Positions 25,966-38,105 of a stretch of 64,000 nucleotides of DNA are shown one piece after another (the first letter of the stretch is position 1; each line of letters begins with the position of its first letter). The position numbers and the translations under genes are program-made. This DNA comes from Bacillus timonensis. GTDB taxonomy: Bacteria; Bacillota; Bacilli; Bacillales; Bacillaceae_L. Location of the stretch: the NCBI GenBank assembly GCA_020171895.1, contig JAIVAN010000012.1:62001-126000 (forward strand). Direction: 5' to 3'. Below the pieces are notes generated by a model, which saw only the letters and a list, made by a program, of their open reading frames with translations, did no database searches and was not told the origin of the DNA.

Positions 25966-26682
25966 GTGGATTTTCTTAATATAGTAGGTTTTGCATTATC
26001 GACAGGTGCGCTTATTGCACTATTAAAAATTATAGCGATTGATATTGTACTATCAGGAGATAATGCGATTGTAATTGCAATGGCAACTCGAAATTTACCT
26101 AAAGAGCAACAAAACAAGGCGATCTTCTGGGGTACTGCTGGAGCCGTTATTTTACGAATTTTGTTTGCCGCAATTATTGTCTATTTATTAAAGATACCTT
26201 TTGTTTCATTGGTTGGTGGGGCATTACTTCTCATCATTGCTTATAAGGTGTTAGTGGAAGAAGAAGGGGAAGCAAATATTGCTTCACATAGTGGATTATC
26301 AAGCGCGGTTTGGACAATCGTCATGGCCGATGCAGTAATGAGCTTAGACAATGTTGTGGCTGTAGCGGGTGCTGCACATGGGAATGTTTGGATGATAGCT
26401 TTAGGTGTTGCTATTAGTATTCCGATTATGATTTTCGGATCGAAGGCAATTGTAAGAGCAATGGAAAAATACAGCTGGATTGCCTATGCTGGTGCAGGTA
26501 TTCTTTCTTGGACAGCAGGAGAAATGATGATGAGTGATAAGAGGTTTATAGAGATGGTTGGTATTCACCATGGTCCATTATCGTATTCAATTATTGGTAT
26601 GTTAACTTTCACTATTTTAGCTGTTGGATATTTGAGAAACAAAAGTATTGCGAAGAAACATCAGATTGATAAAGTTGCTTAA
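25966..26682 (+). CDS. TerC family membrane protein, YjbE type
   Basis: A 238-residue integral membrane protein with about seven helices. Acidic membrane motifs typical of TerC appear in IDIVLSGDNAIVIAMA (residues about 25-40) and MADAVMSLDNVVAVAG (about 122-137). TerC relatives in Bacillus (YceF, YkoY) are linked to manganese export and metalation of secreted enzymes; YjbE-type members are less well defined. GTG 25966 follows CGGGGAGAG. It has its own promoter and a strong terminator. Confidence 0.88.
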   Translation: MDFLNIVGFALSTGALIALLKIIAIDIVLSGDNAIVIAMATRNLPKEQQNKAIFWGTAGAVILRILFAAIIVYLLKIPFVSLVGGALLLIIAYKVLVEEEGEANIASHSGLSSAVWTIVMADAVMSLDNVVAVAGAAHGNVWMIALGVAISIPIMIFGSKAIVRAMEKYSWIAYAGAGILSWTAGEMMMSDKRFIEMVGIHHGPLSYSIIGMLTFTILAVGYLRNKSIAKKHQIDKVA

Positions 26683-26706
26683 CGGGAAAGCTTACGTATA
26701 ACAAGT

Positions 26707-26745
26707 AAAGGCATGTGAGTCACAATGTGGCTCACATGCCTTTTT
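26707..26745 (+). terminator. terminator of the YjbE/TerC gene
   Basis: AAAGGCATGTGAG (26707-26719) and CTCACATGCCTTT (26731-26743) form a 13-pair stem followed by Ts. It directly abuts repeat copy 3. Confidence 0.85.
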
Positions 26746-26747
26746 AG

Positions 26748-27079
26748 CTACCCTGAAAATACGATTAGCTACACTCAACATGGGGTGTTAATCTGCGTTG
26801 CAGGGCCTCGCTTTCCGCGGGCGGTGCGGGAGCCTCCTCGGCTACGCCTGTGGGGTCTCCCGTCTACCGCTTCTCCCGCAGGACTTTGAATAAGCTTCCT
26901 TGAATCCTCACCGCACGAAGGAAATGCGTTAGCATTTTCGAGGAGTCTCGGCCCTTCCACTCCGATTAACACGCATGAATTACTTAAAAGACAACATTCA
27001 ATTAACTCAAAAATAAAGTTTAAATTTTCATCCTTCATGGTGCAAATATTAAATTGCATGAAAGTCTACCCTGAAAATA
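26748..27079 (-). repeat. dispersed repeat, copy 3 (with 61-bp insert)
   Basis: Bounded by TACCCTGAAAATA on both sides. Terminal repeats GTGTTAATC (26785-26793) and GATTAACAC (26964-26972). Arms: GGGCC (26803-26807)/GGCCC (26950-26954), GCGGT (26821-26825)/ACCGC (26866-26870), CGGGAG (26827-26832)/CTCCCG (26857-26862), tip GGC-TAC-GCC. About 61 extra bases at 26882-26942 are absent from copies 1, 2 and 4 but present in copy 5. With copy 3b it fills the gap before mreBH. Confidence 0.85.
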
Positions 27080-27154
27080 CAACACTGTATAAGGGGTGTT
27101 AATCTGCGTTGCAGGAACCTCGCTTTCCACGGGGCGCCACTTGAGCCTCCCTAA
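27066..27154 (-). repeat. truncated repeat copy 3b
   Basis: Starts at the TACCCTGAAAATA shared with copy 3 and follows the repeat through GGGGCGCCACTTGAGCCTCC, then stops abruptly and continues as unrelated AT-rich sequence 30 bp before the mreBH stop codon. Confidence 0.8.
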
Positions 27155-27182
27155 ATATAACCTTTCCATAATTGCGTGTAAC

Positions 27183-28190
27183 TTAAGTCGCGGCCTTTTG
27201 GATTTTATGAATGACGCTTAATGAACGTCCTGTTCCTATTGCAACCGATTCGAGTGGGCTAGGAGCGAGGTGTACAGGTACGTAAATCTCTTTTTCGAGC
27301 CACTCCTGTAAACCCTTTAGAAGAGCCCCCCCACCTGTTAATACCACTCCTTGATCAACGATGTCACCACTTAATTCAGGTGGACAATCCTCTAATGTCG
27401 CGCGAATTGCTTCTAAGATATGCAGAAGTGATTCACGAAGTGTTGATTGAATATCAGTTGATTTAAGGGTAATGGTCTTTGGTAGACCTGTAAGAAGGTC
27501 ACGACCTCTTACATCGATCGTCAATTCCTCGTGATCCACTAATGCGTAGCCAATTTCCATTTTAATCATTTCGGCAGTGCGTTCACCGATAAGGACGTTG
27601 TACTTTTTTCGAACAAAATGAATAATATCCTCATCAAGCTGGTCACCACCGATACGAACGGAGTGACATGTCACGACACCTCCAAAAGAGATGATCGCCA
27701 CTTCACTTGTTCCACCACCGATATCGACAACCACGTTGGCAGTAGGTTCATCAACCGGTAGATCTGCTCCAATTGCAGCCGCAACGGGCTCTTCAATCAA
27801 TGTTACTTGTTTTGCTCCACATTGCTTAATTGCATCACTTATCGCCCTTCTCTCAACGGAGGTTGATCCAGAAGGAGTACAGATGACAACATTTGGTTTC
27901 CGAATGGAGAACCCTAGGCGTTGGCCAGCTTTTTTCATGATGTGTTTTAGCATGTCTGTTGTTACTTGATAGTCCGCAATAACGCCTTGCTTTAAAGGTC
28001 TAACCGCAATGATTTTTCCTGGTGTTTTACCAATCATGTTTTTAGCTTCAGTTCCTACTGCTACGACTTGCCGAGTGTCTTTATCAATAGCTACTACTGA
28101 TGGTTCGTTTATAATGATGCCTTTATTTTTACTATATACGAGGATGTTTGCTGTTCCTAAATCGATTCCAAGTTCAATGTTTGAAAACAT
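27183..28190 (-). CDS. mreBH: MreBH actin-like cell-shape protein
   Basis: Actin homologue forming membrane-associated filaments that position lateral-wall enzymes; in B. subtilis MreBH directs LytE. The 335-residue length equals MreBH. ATPase motifs: [16 protein letters not shown] at the start, [15 protein letters not shown], the phosphate-2 loop [21 protein letters not shown] and the adenosine motif [13 protein letters not shown]. It is a single minus-strand gene. Direct copies of the dispersed repeat lie on both sides. Mbl or MreB itself are the alternatives, but the sequence resembles MreBH most closely and lacks the mreCD neighbours. Confidence 0.92.
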   Translation of the reverse strand: MFSNIELGIDLGTANILVYSKNKGIIINEPSVVAIDKDTRQVVAVGTEAKNMIGKTPGKIIAVRPLKQGVIADYQVTTDMLKHIMKKAGQRLGFSIRKPNVVICTPSGSTSVERRAISDAIKQCGAKQVTLIEEPVAAAIGADLPVDEPTANVVVDIGGGTSEVAIISFGGVVTCHSVRIGGDQLDEDIIHFVRKKYNVLIGERTAEMIKMEIGYALVDHEELTIDVRGRDLLTGLPKTITLKSTDIQSTLRESLLHILEAIRATLEDCPPELSGDIVDQGVVLTGGGALLKGLQEWLEKEIYVPVHLAPSPLESVAIGTGRSLSVIHKIQKAAT

Positions 28191-28300
28191 ATGTTTACCT
28201 ACCCTTCATAGCATTCGAGTACGGTATAATATACTGCACACTTTGTCGGTTTTTGTGGGTTACAAGGGGAGGTAAAAAGTGGTAGGATAATTAGTTTTGT

Positions 28301-28568
28301 CTCCCCTGAAAATAGAAAACTGAACATGGGGTGTTAATCTGCGTTGCAGGAACCTCGCTTTCCGCAGGCCGCCACTTGAGCCTCCTTGGCTTTGCCTGTG
28401 GGGTCCGGGGCCCGGCGCATCTCCTACGGGAGTCTCGGTCCTTCCACTCCGATTAACACGCATTGAATTACTAAAAAAACCAACATTCAATAAACGTAAA
28501 AATAAAGTTTGTATTTTCATCCTTCATTGTGCAAATTCTTAATTGCATGAAAGTCTACCCTGAAAATA
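28301..28568 (-). repeat. dispersed repeat, copy 4
   Basis: Begins CTCCCCTGAAAATA and ends TCTACCCTGAAAATA. Core ends GTGTTAATC and GATTAACAC as in other copies, tip GGC-TTT-GCC. The CTTGAG arm is kept but its partner is changed to GTCCGGGG, so this copy looks partly decayed in the inner helix. Confidence 0.8.
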
Positions 28569-28645
28569 CAACTCTGTATATGGGGTGTTAACCTACGTTG
28601 CAGGACTCTCGCTTTTCACGGGGCGCTCCTGATTCTCCTCGGATT
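28555..28645 (-). repeat. truncated repeat copy 4b
   Basis: Continues from the shared TACCCTGAAAATA through GGGGTGTTAACCTACGTTGCAGG and ends near CTCCTCGG. Same tandem, truncated arrangement as copy 3b on the other side of mreBH. The remaining 28646-28712 is AT-rich without recognised features. Confidence 0.75.
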
Positions 28646-28712
28646 TATCTAATTCTTCTTTAATCTAATAAACTAGTAGAGCATTAGTGTGGTAAAATAT
28701 GGTAATCTTTCA

Positions 28713-28742
28713 TTGACAAGGTTGAAGGGAAAGTCGTACAAT
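28713..28742 (+). promoter_or_regulatory. hut operon promoter
   Basis: TTGACA (28713-28718) and TACAAT (28737-28742) separated by 18 bp, about 55 bp before hutP. A SigA promoter is likely. Confidence 0.65.
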
Positions 28743-28795
28743 ATAAATAAGTTATTAGTTAATTTAGAAAATTAATTCATCAGGATGTTGATAGA

Positions 28796-29245
28796 ATGCT
28801 AAAGCACGCGAATGGCCGGATAGGTCGAAATGCAGTACTTCTTGCGTTAGTTGAGGAAGCTGAAGAAGAAGAGATTACGAAGCAATTAGATCACTTGCAA
28901 TGGAAGTATTGTAAAGGAAAAGTAGGTTCAATGGAGTTACAGAAAATTGTCGCATCTATTGAAACGGCTGCGAAGCGTAATGGTATTGTAAATGGAGAAG
29001 TTTATCGTGAAATGCATGCCTTATACCATGCGATTATAGAAGCAATGCATGGCGTAACAAGAGGCCAAGTTGAATTAGGCGATATGCTTCGGACTGTTGG
29101 TCTGCGATTTTCAGTAGTTAGGGGAAAGCCTTATGAAAATCGTGCAGAAGGAGAATGGATTGCCGTAGCATTATATGGAACAATCGGTGCTCCAATTCGA
29201 GGGTTAGAGCATGAAACGATTGGATTAGGAATAAATCATATGTAA
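28796..29245 (+). CDS. hutP: HutP, histidine-dependent antiterminator
   Basis: RNA-binding regulator that, with L-histidine and Mg, binds NAG repeats near the hut terminator and allows readthrough into hutH. The 149 residues match B. subtilis HutP (about 150) with conserved [57 protein letters not shown] and [21 protein letters not shown]. Histidines near HALYH are the metal ligands in the known structure. ATG 28796 follows CAGGATG. First gene of hutPHUIG; the attenuator lies immediately after it. Confidence 0.95.
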   Translation: MLKHANGRIGRNAVLLALVEEAEEEEITKQLDHLQWKYCKGKVGSMELQKIVASIETAAKRNGIVNGEVYREMHALYHAIIEAMHGVTRGQVELGDMLRTVGLRFSVVRGKPYENRAEGEWIAVALYGTIGAPIRGLEHETIGLGINHM

Positions 29246-29344
29246 TGACAGTTTAATAGAGTTTCAGCCTAGAGAAATTAGACATGAGGAGGCTGTATGA
29301 ACAAGCTTAGTTTTCTTTGCTTTGTTCATACAGTCTCTTTTTTT
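29246..29344 (+). terminator. HutP-controlled attenuator between hutP and hutH
   Basis: GAGGCTGTATGAACAA (29289-29304) pairs with TTGTTCATACAGTCTC (29322-29337, one wobble) and is followed by seven Ts. NAG triplets lie just upstream (CAG 29249, TAG 29257, CAG 29265, TAG 29270, TAG 29279) and one TAG is in the loop. This is the arrangement expected for HutP-mediated antitermination. Confidence 0.85.
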
Positions 29345-29480
29345 ACACTTTTTAGAAAGATGAATCACCGACATAGAGAAAAATTCAGGACTAAAGTATA
29401 AGTGCAACTTTAATTCTGTCTTCGCCATAAAGGCTCGTCAATCGTCGAGTTATCAAAAACGTGATGAAAGGAAGAAGGAT

Positions 29481-31004
29481 ATGATCATATTAACTGGGAG
29501 TTCATTAACATTAGCGGATATGAAGCGCATTATTTTTGAAAATGAAATCGTATCAGCATCACAAGAAAGTATGGAAGCTGTAGCAAAAAGCAGAGAGGCT
29601 GTAGAAAAAATCGTAGCCAACAAAAAGGTAGTGTATGGAATTACAACTGGGTTTGGGAAATTTAGTGATGTGTTGATCAGCCCAAATAATGTGGAAGAGT
29701 TGCAATTAAACTTAATTCATTCTCATGCATGTGGGGTAGGTGAGGCATTTCCTGAAGTTGTTTCAAGAGCGATGCTAGTCCTTCGTGCTAATGCCTTATT
29801 AAAGGGGTATTCAGGGGTCAGACCAGTTGTTATTGAAAGATTACTAGAGTTAGTTAACGCAGGAATTCATCCGGTTGTTCCTCAACAGGGGTCACTTGGT
29901 GCAAGTGGAGATTTAGCTCCATTGTCACATCTCGTCCTTCCTCTTTTAGGTGAAGGTGAGGTTTTTTACAAAGGAAAGATTGTTTCAGCGATCGAGGCAT
30001 TATCAATTGAAGGAGTTGCACCGATTACGCTTCAAGCGAAAGAAGGATTAGCGTTGATTAATGGAACACAAGCCATGACAGCGATGGGTATTCTCGTTTA
30101 TTTAGAAGCAGAAATGTTTGCGCATCAAACAGAAGCGATTGCAGCAATAACGTTAGAAGGCTTAAGAGGGATCATGGATGCGTTTGATGAAAGAGTTCAT
30201 ATGGCACGTGGCTATCAACAACAAATTGATGTAGCTCATAGGATTCGAACGTATCTTCAAGATAGTAAGCTTACGACTGAGCAGGGAGAGTTAAGAGTTC
30301 AAGATGCCTACTCTTTAAGATGTATTCCACAAGTACATGGTGCTTCATGGCAGGCATTTGAATATGTAAAAGAAAAGCTTGAGATTGAAATAAATGCGGC
30401 CACTGACAACCCTCTCATTTTTGATGATGGAAATGACGTCATTTCAGGTGGGAACTTTCACGGGCAACCAATTGCAATCGCAATGGACTTTATCAAAATC
30501 GCGATTGCTGAGTTAGCCAATATATCTGAAAGACGAATTGAGCGCTTAGTCAATCCTCAATTAAATGATTTACCACCATTCTTAAGCTCGGAGCCTGGTT
30601 TACAGTCAGGAGCCATGATTATGCAATACTGTGCTGCATCACTCGTTTCTGAAAATAAAACATTCGCTCATCCGGCAAGTGTAGATTCCATTCCGTCTTC
30701 AGCAAATCAAGAAGACCATGTGAGTATGGGAACGATTGCCTCAAGACATGCTTACAGCATCCTTCAAAATTCGAGGAGAGTATTGGCGATCGAACTTATT
30801 TGTGCACTACAAGCAGTAGAATATAGAGGTGTCGACCGTATGGCGACATGCACAAGAGAATTATGGAAAACAGCAAGAGAGATTACACCGACAATTACAA
30901 ATGACCGTGTTTTTTCAAAGGATATTGAAAAAATTACGGAATGGTTAAAAGGCTTTGATACACGTGAATTTTTACTTGAAGTAACACCAACTAAACAACA
31001 CTAA
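29481..31004 (+). CDS. hutH: histidine ammonia-lyase
   Basis: First step of histidine degradation: L-histidine to urocanate and ammonia. The 507 residues match the family. The electrophilic MIO cofactor forms from A141-S142-G143 within [14 protein letters not shown]. Other signatures are [13 protein letters not shown] and the region [11 protein letters not shown] follows GGAAGAAGG. It lies downstream of the HutP attenuator and 13 bp before hutU. Confidence 0.97.
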   Translation: MIILTGSSLTLADMKRIIFENEIVSASQESMEAVAKSREAVEKIVANKKVVYGITTGFGKFSDVLISPNNVEELQLNLIHSHACGVGEAFPEVVSRAMLVLRANALLKGYSGVRPVVIERLLELVNAGIHPVVPQQGSLGASGDLAPLSHLVLPLLGEGEVFYKGKIVSAIEALSIEGVAPITLQAKEGLALINGTQAMTAMGILVYLEAEMFAHQTEAIAAITLEGLRGIMDAFDERVHMARGYQQQIDVAHRIRTYLQDSKLTTEQGELRVQDAYSLRCIPQVHGASWQAFEYVKEKLEIEINAATDNPLIFDDGNDVISGGNFHGQPIAIAMDFIKIAIAELANISERRIERLVNPQLNDLPPFLSSEPGLQSGAMIMQYCAASLVSENKTFAHPASVDSIPSSANQEDHVSMGTIASRHAYSILQNSRRVLAIELICALQAVEYRGVDRMATCTRELWKTAREITPTITNDRVFSKDIEKITEWLKGFDTREFLLEVTPTKQH

Positions 31005-31017
31005 GGGGGAAGAAATA

Positions 31018-34905
<3,888 letters not shown>

Positions 34906-34907
<2 letters not shown>

Positions 34908-34933
34908 GTCAAATCAGTTGATTTGGCCTTTTT
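34906..34933 (+). terminator. hut operon terminator
   Basis: GGTCAAATCA and TGATTTGGCC form a stem with one G-T pair around a tiny loop and are followed by five Ts, starting in the hutG stop codon. Confidence 0.8.
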
Positions 34934-35099
34934 CGCTTGATGAAATCACTTACAAAAATAGAGCGTTATTTTTTATTTTCTCATTTTCCTTTGTCACAAT
35001 ATTGCCCCTGTTTCGTCATACTTTGTTCAATAACCCTACGGCTGTGTGAATAACTTCGATGATATACTTTAAGTAAGATATAGCAAAGGAGGAAAAAAC

Positions 35100-35324
35100 A
35101 TGATTCTTTGTGAATGGAAAGACTTTTCTACTGACACTGAAACATATACACAAAATGTGTTTGAAAAATTAGTAGATGATGAATTTCAAGCGATGATGAT
35201 AGAAGGAGATAGTATTCCTTCATATATATGGACAAATAACTTTGTATGTATCATCAAACGAAATGCTCGAATGTATAATGATATCTCGATAACAAAAATA
35301 CATCGCAATCCAGTGTGTGAATAG
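35100..35324 (+). CDS. small hypothetical protein, 74 residues
   Basis: Not recognised. It is supported by an ideal ribosome site (AAAGGAGGAAAAAAC directly before ATG) and a compact single-domain composition: acidic N-terminal half (about residues 1-45) with ILCEWKDFSTDTE, then a more basic C-terminus containing IIKRNARMYND. No signal peptide or membrane helix. It stands alone between hutG and adhE with no clear promoter of its own. Confidence 0.65.
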   Translation: MILCEWKDFSTDTETYTQNVFEKLVDDEFQAMMIEGDSIPSYIWTNNFVCIIKRNARMYNDISITKIHRNPVCE

Positions 35325-35357
35325 AAATCGGAAATTATCTACAACTCTAAGTATATA

Positions 35358-35374
35358 TGCTCAATATTTCACAA
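35358..35374 (+). promoter_or_regulatory. Rex-like site 1 upstream of adhE
   Basis: TGCTCAATATTTCACAA matches 14 of the last 17 positions of the Rex consensus TTGTGAAATATTTCACAA; the right half-site is perfect. It lies upstream of the adhE -35. Confidence 0.5.
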
Positions 35375-35390
35375 GCTAATGAGAAAAATG

Positions 35391-35419
35391 TTGAATTTGC
35401 ATATTATTGTAAATATACA
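35391..35419 (+). promoter_or_regulatory. adhE promoter
   Basis: TTGAAT (35391-35396) and TATACA (35414-35419) with a 17-bp spacer, lying between two Rex-like sites. Confidence 0.55.
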
Positions 35420-35436
35420 TGCTCAACATTTCACAA
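35420..35436 (+). promoter_or_regulatory. Rex-like site 2 overlapping the adhE start of transcription
   Basis: TGCTCAACATTTCACAA is a near copy of site 1 and begins directly after the -10 box. TCAACATTT here is also the complement of AAATGTTGA near 35386, giving a 9-bp inverted repeat around the promoter. Confidence 0.5.
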
Positions 35437-35453
35437 TATAGGAGGATGTTAAG

Positions 35454-38057
35454 ATGGCGATTGACGAAAAAACAGTAAAAGAAACACCAGCAATCCAAAA
35501 GACAATTGATGTATTAGTTGAAAATGGTAAAACAGCATTAAAAGAATTTATGAATTATGATCAAGAGAAAATTGATGCAATTGTAAAAGAAATGGCTTTA
35601 GCTGGTCTGGATCAACATATGCCTTTAGCTAAACTAGCAGTCGAAGAGACGAAGCGCGGTGTGTACGAAGATAAAATCATCAAAAATATCTTCGCGACTG
35701 AATACATTTATCACAACATTAAGTACAACAAAACAGTTGGTGTGATTCATGAAAATGAACATGAGGGTGTAGTTGAGATTGCAGAACCTGTAGGTGTAAT
35801 TGCTGGAGTTACTCCAGTTACAAACCCGACATCAACAACGATGTTTAAAGCATTAATCTCGATAAAAACAAGAAACCCGATCATTTTTGCCTTCCATCCA
35901 TCTGCACAAAAAAGCAGTAGTGAAGCAGCGAGAGTTTTAAGAGATGCAGCTGTCAAAGCAGGTGCTCCTAAGGATTGTATTCAATGGATTGAATCACCAT
36001 CGATTGAAGCAACTAGACAACTGATGAATCACCCAGGTGTGGCTTTAGTGTTAGCAACAGGTGGAGCAGGAATGGTTAAATCTGCTTACAGCACAGGAAA
36101 ACCGGCTTTAGGTGTAGGTCCTGGTAACGTTCCTTGCTATATTGAGAAAACAGCTAATATGAAACGAGCAGTTAATGATTTAATACTGTCAAAGACGTTT
36201 GATAATGGAATGATTTGTGCGTCAGAGCAGGCTGTTATTATCGATAAAGAAATATATAATGATGTAAAAGTTGAGATGATTGCAAACAACGTCTATTTCT
36301 TAAAGGAAGATGAAATTAAAAAAGTAAGTGGACTAGTTATTAATGAAGAGTCATGTGCTGTTAATGGAGAAATTGTCGGAAAACCTGCATATGAAATCGC
36401 TAAGATGGCAGGCGTAACTGTGCCGAAGGAAACAAAGATACTAGTGGCTGAACTTAAAGGTGTAGGACCTAAATATCCGTTATCAAGAGAGAAATTAAGC
36501 CCAGTCTTAGCTTGTTATAAAGTAAATTCTACTGAAGAAGGAATGAAGCGTGCTGAGGAGATGCTAGAGCTTGGTGGTTTAGGTCACTCAGCAGTTATTC
36601 ACTCTGAAGATCAAGAGGTTCTGCAAGAGTTCGGAAAAAGAATGAGAGCTGGAAGAATCATTGTAAATGCGCCATCTTCACAAGGAGCAATTGGCGATAT
36701 TTATAATGCTTACCTGCCTTCCCTAACACTCGGTTGTGGTTCGTATGGAAGAAACTCTGTATCTACAAATGTAGGAACTGTACACTTAATGAATACAAAG
36801 AGAATGGCAAAAAGAAATAATAATATGCAGTGGTTTAAAATTCCACCAAAGATATATTTCGAGAAGAATTCAACACAGTACTTATCAAAAATGCCGAAAA
36901 TCTCTCGAGCAGTAATTGTTACGGATCCTGGGATGGTGAAGCTTGGTTATGTTGATAAAGTTCTCTATTATTTACGTAAACGCCCAGACTATGTTCATTG
37001 TGAAATCTTTTCTGATGTAGAACCAGATCCATCAATTGAAACGGTTATGAAAGGTGCAGAATTGATGAAATCATTTGAGCCAGATGTTGTCATCGCACTT
37101 GGTGGAGGTTCAGCGATGGATGCAGCAAAAGGCATGTGGCTATTCTATGAACACCCAGATACGGACTTTAACGGCTTAAAACAAAAGTTTTTAGATATTC
37201 GTAAGCGTGTATTTAAATACCCAACACTTGGTGGGAAAGCACAGTTTGTTGCGATTCCAACTACATCTGGTACAGGATCAGAGGTAACATCATTCTCTGT
37301 TATTACTGATAAAGAAAATAATGTGAAATATCCACTAGCTGACTATGAACTGACGCCTGATGTGGCGATTATCGACTCTCAATTTGTTATGACTGTGCCA
37401 AAGGTTGTAACAGCTGATACGGGTATGGACGTATTAACACATGCAATTGAAGCGTATGTATCAAACATGGCCAATGATTATACAGATGGATTAGCCATAA
37501 AAGCAATTCAACTCGTATTTGAATACCTGCCAAGAGCATACCGAAATGGCAAGGATGAACTAGCACGAGAAAAAATGCATAATGCATCAACAATTGCTGG
37601 TATGGCCTTTGCGAACGCATTTTTAGGTATCAATCATAGCTTGGCACATAAGCTTGGAGCAGAGTTCCATATTGCCCATGGACGTTCAAATACCATCTTA
37701 ATGCCGCATGTTATTCGATACAATGCAACGAAACCGAAGAAGTTTACAGCGTTCCCTAAATATGAGCACTTCGTAGCAGATAAACGCTATGCTGAAATTG
37801 CTAGAGCTCTAGGACTACCTGCCAGAACAACGGAAGAAGGTGTGGAGAGCTTAGTTCAAGCCATTATTAAGCTAGCGAAAGAATTAGAAATTCCAATGAG
37901 TATTGCAGCTAATGGGGTTGAAAAGAAAGAATTTGAAAGCAAAGTTGATGTATTAGCAGAACGTGCATTTGAAGACCAATGTACAACAGCTAATCCAAAG
38001 CTACCTCTTGTCACAGAGTTAGCTGAGATTTACCGTAAAGCGTATAAAGGCGTATAA
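35454..38057 (+). CDS. adhE: bifunctional acetaldehyde/alcohol dehydrogenase
   Basis: Reduces acetyl-CoA to acetaldehyde and then ethanol, regenerating NAD+ under oxygen limitation; AdhE forms spirosome filaments. The 867-residue protein has an N-terminal CoA-acylating aldehyde dehydrogenase domain (about 1-440) with catalytic cysteine C255 in NGMICASEQA and a C-terminal iron alcohol dehydrogenase domain (about 450-867) with GGGSAMDAAKGMW and the iron-ligand region NHSLAHKLGAEFHIAHGRSN. ATG follows GGAGGATGTT. Two Rex-like sites flank the promoter, which suggests NADH-dependent control. Single gene, ended by a bidirectional terminator. Confidence 0.96.
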   Translation: MAIDEKTVKETPAIQKTIDVLVENGKTALKEFMNYDQEKIDAIVKEMALAGLDQHMPLAKLAVEETKRGVYEDKIIKNIFATEYIYHNIKYNKTVGVIHENEHEGVVEIAEPVGVIAGVTPVTNPTSTTMFKALISIKTRNPIIFAFHPSAQKSSSEAARVLRDAAVKAGAPKDCIQWIESPSIEATRQLMNHPGVALVLATGGAGMVKSAYSTGKPALGVGPGNVPCYIEKTANMKRAVNDLILSKTFDNGMICASEQAVIIDKEIYNDVKVEMIANNVYFLKEDEIKKVSGLVINEESCAVNGEIVGKPAYEIAKMAGVTVPKETKILVAELKGVGPKYPLSREKLSPVLACYKVNSTEEGMKRAEEMLELGGLGHSAVIHSEDQEVLQEFGKRMRAGRIIVNAPSSQGAIGDIYNAYLPSLTLGCGSYGRNSVSTNVGTVHLMNTKRMAKRNNNMQWFKIPPKIYFEKNSTQYLSKMPKISRAVIVTDPGMVKLGYVDKVLYYLRKRPDYVHCEIFSDVEPDPSIETVMKGAELMKSFEPDVVIALGGGSAMDAAKGMWLFYEHPDTDFNGLKQKFLDIRKRVFKYPTLGGKAQFVAIPTTSGTGSEVTSFSVITDKENNVKYPLADYELTPDVAIIDSQFVMTVPKVVTADTGMDVLTHAIEAYVSNMANDYTDGLAIKAIQLVFEYLPRAYRNGKDELAREKMHNASTIAGMAFANAFLGINHSLAHKLGAEFHIAHGRSNTILMPHVIRYNATKPKKFTAFPKYEHFVADKRYAEIARALGLPARTTEEGVESLVQAIIKLAKELEIPMSIAANGVEKKEFESKVDVLAERAFEDQCTTANPKLPLVTELAEIYRKAYKGV

Positions 38058-38063
38058 TTTGGA

Positions 38064-38105
38064 AAAAAGTGAACCAGAAGCACACTGCTTCCGGTTCATT
38101 TTTGA
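38064..38105. terminator. bidirectional terminator between adhE and the YfhP-like gene
   Basis: TGAACC-A-GAAGCA and TGCTTC-C-GGTTCA pair around CAC, with Ts on the right for adhE and six As on the left serving as Ts for the minus-strand gene. Confidence 0.8.

Noticed and set aside
26775-27059. 94-residue minus-strand ORF over repeat copy 3
   Set aside because: Entirely inside the GC-rich repeat, low-complexity Arg/Gly product, no ribosome site; a by-product of repeat composition.
28260-28520. 86-residue minus-strand ORF over repeat copy 4
   Set aside because: Same reason: it lies within the hairpin repeat and has no protein-like conservation.
26748-28645. Composite transposon carrying mreBH
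   Set aside because: No transposase in or near the repeats and no target duplication identified; kept only as a recombination hypothesis.
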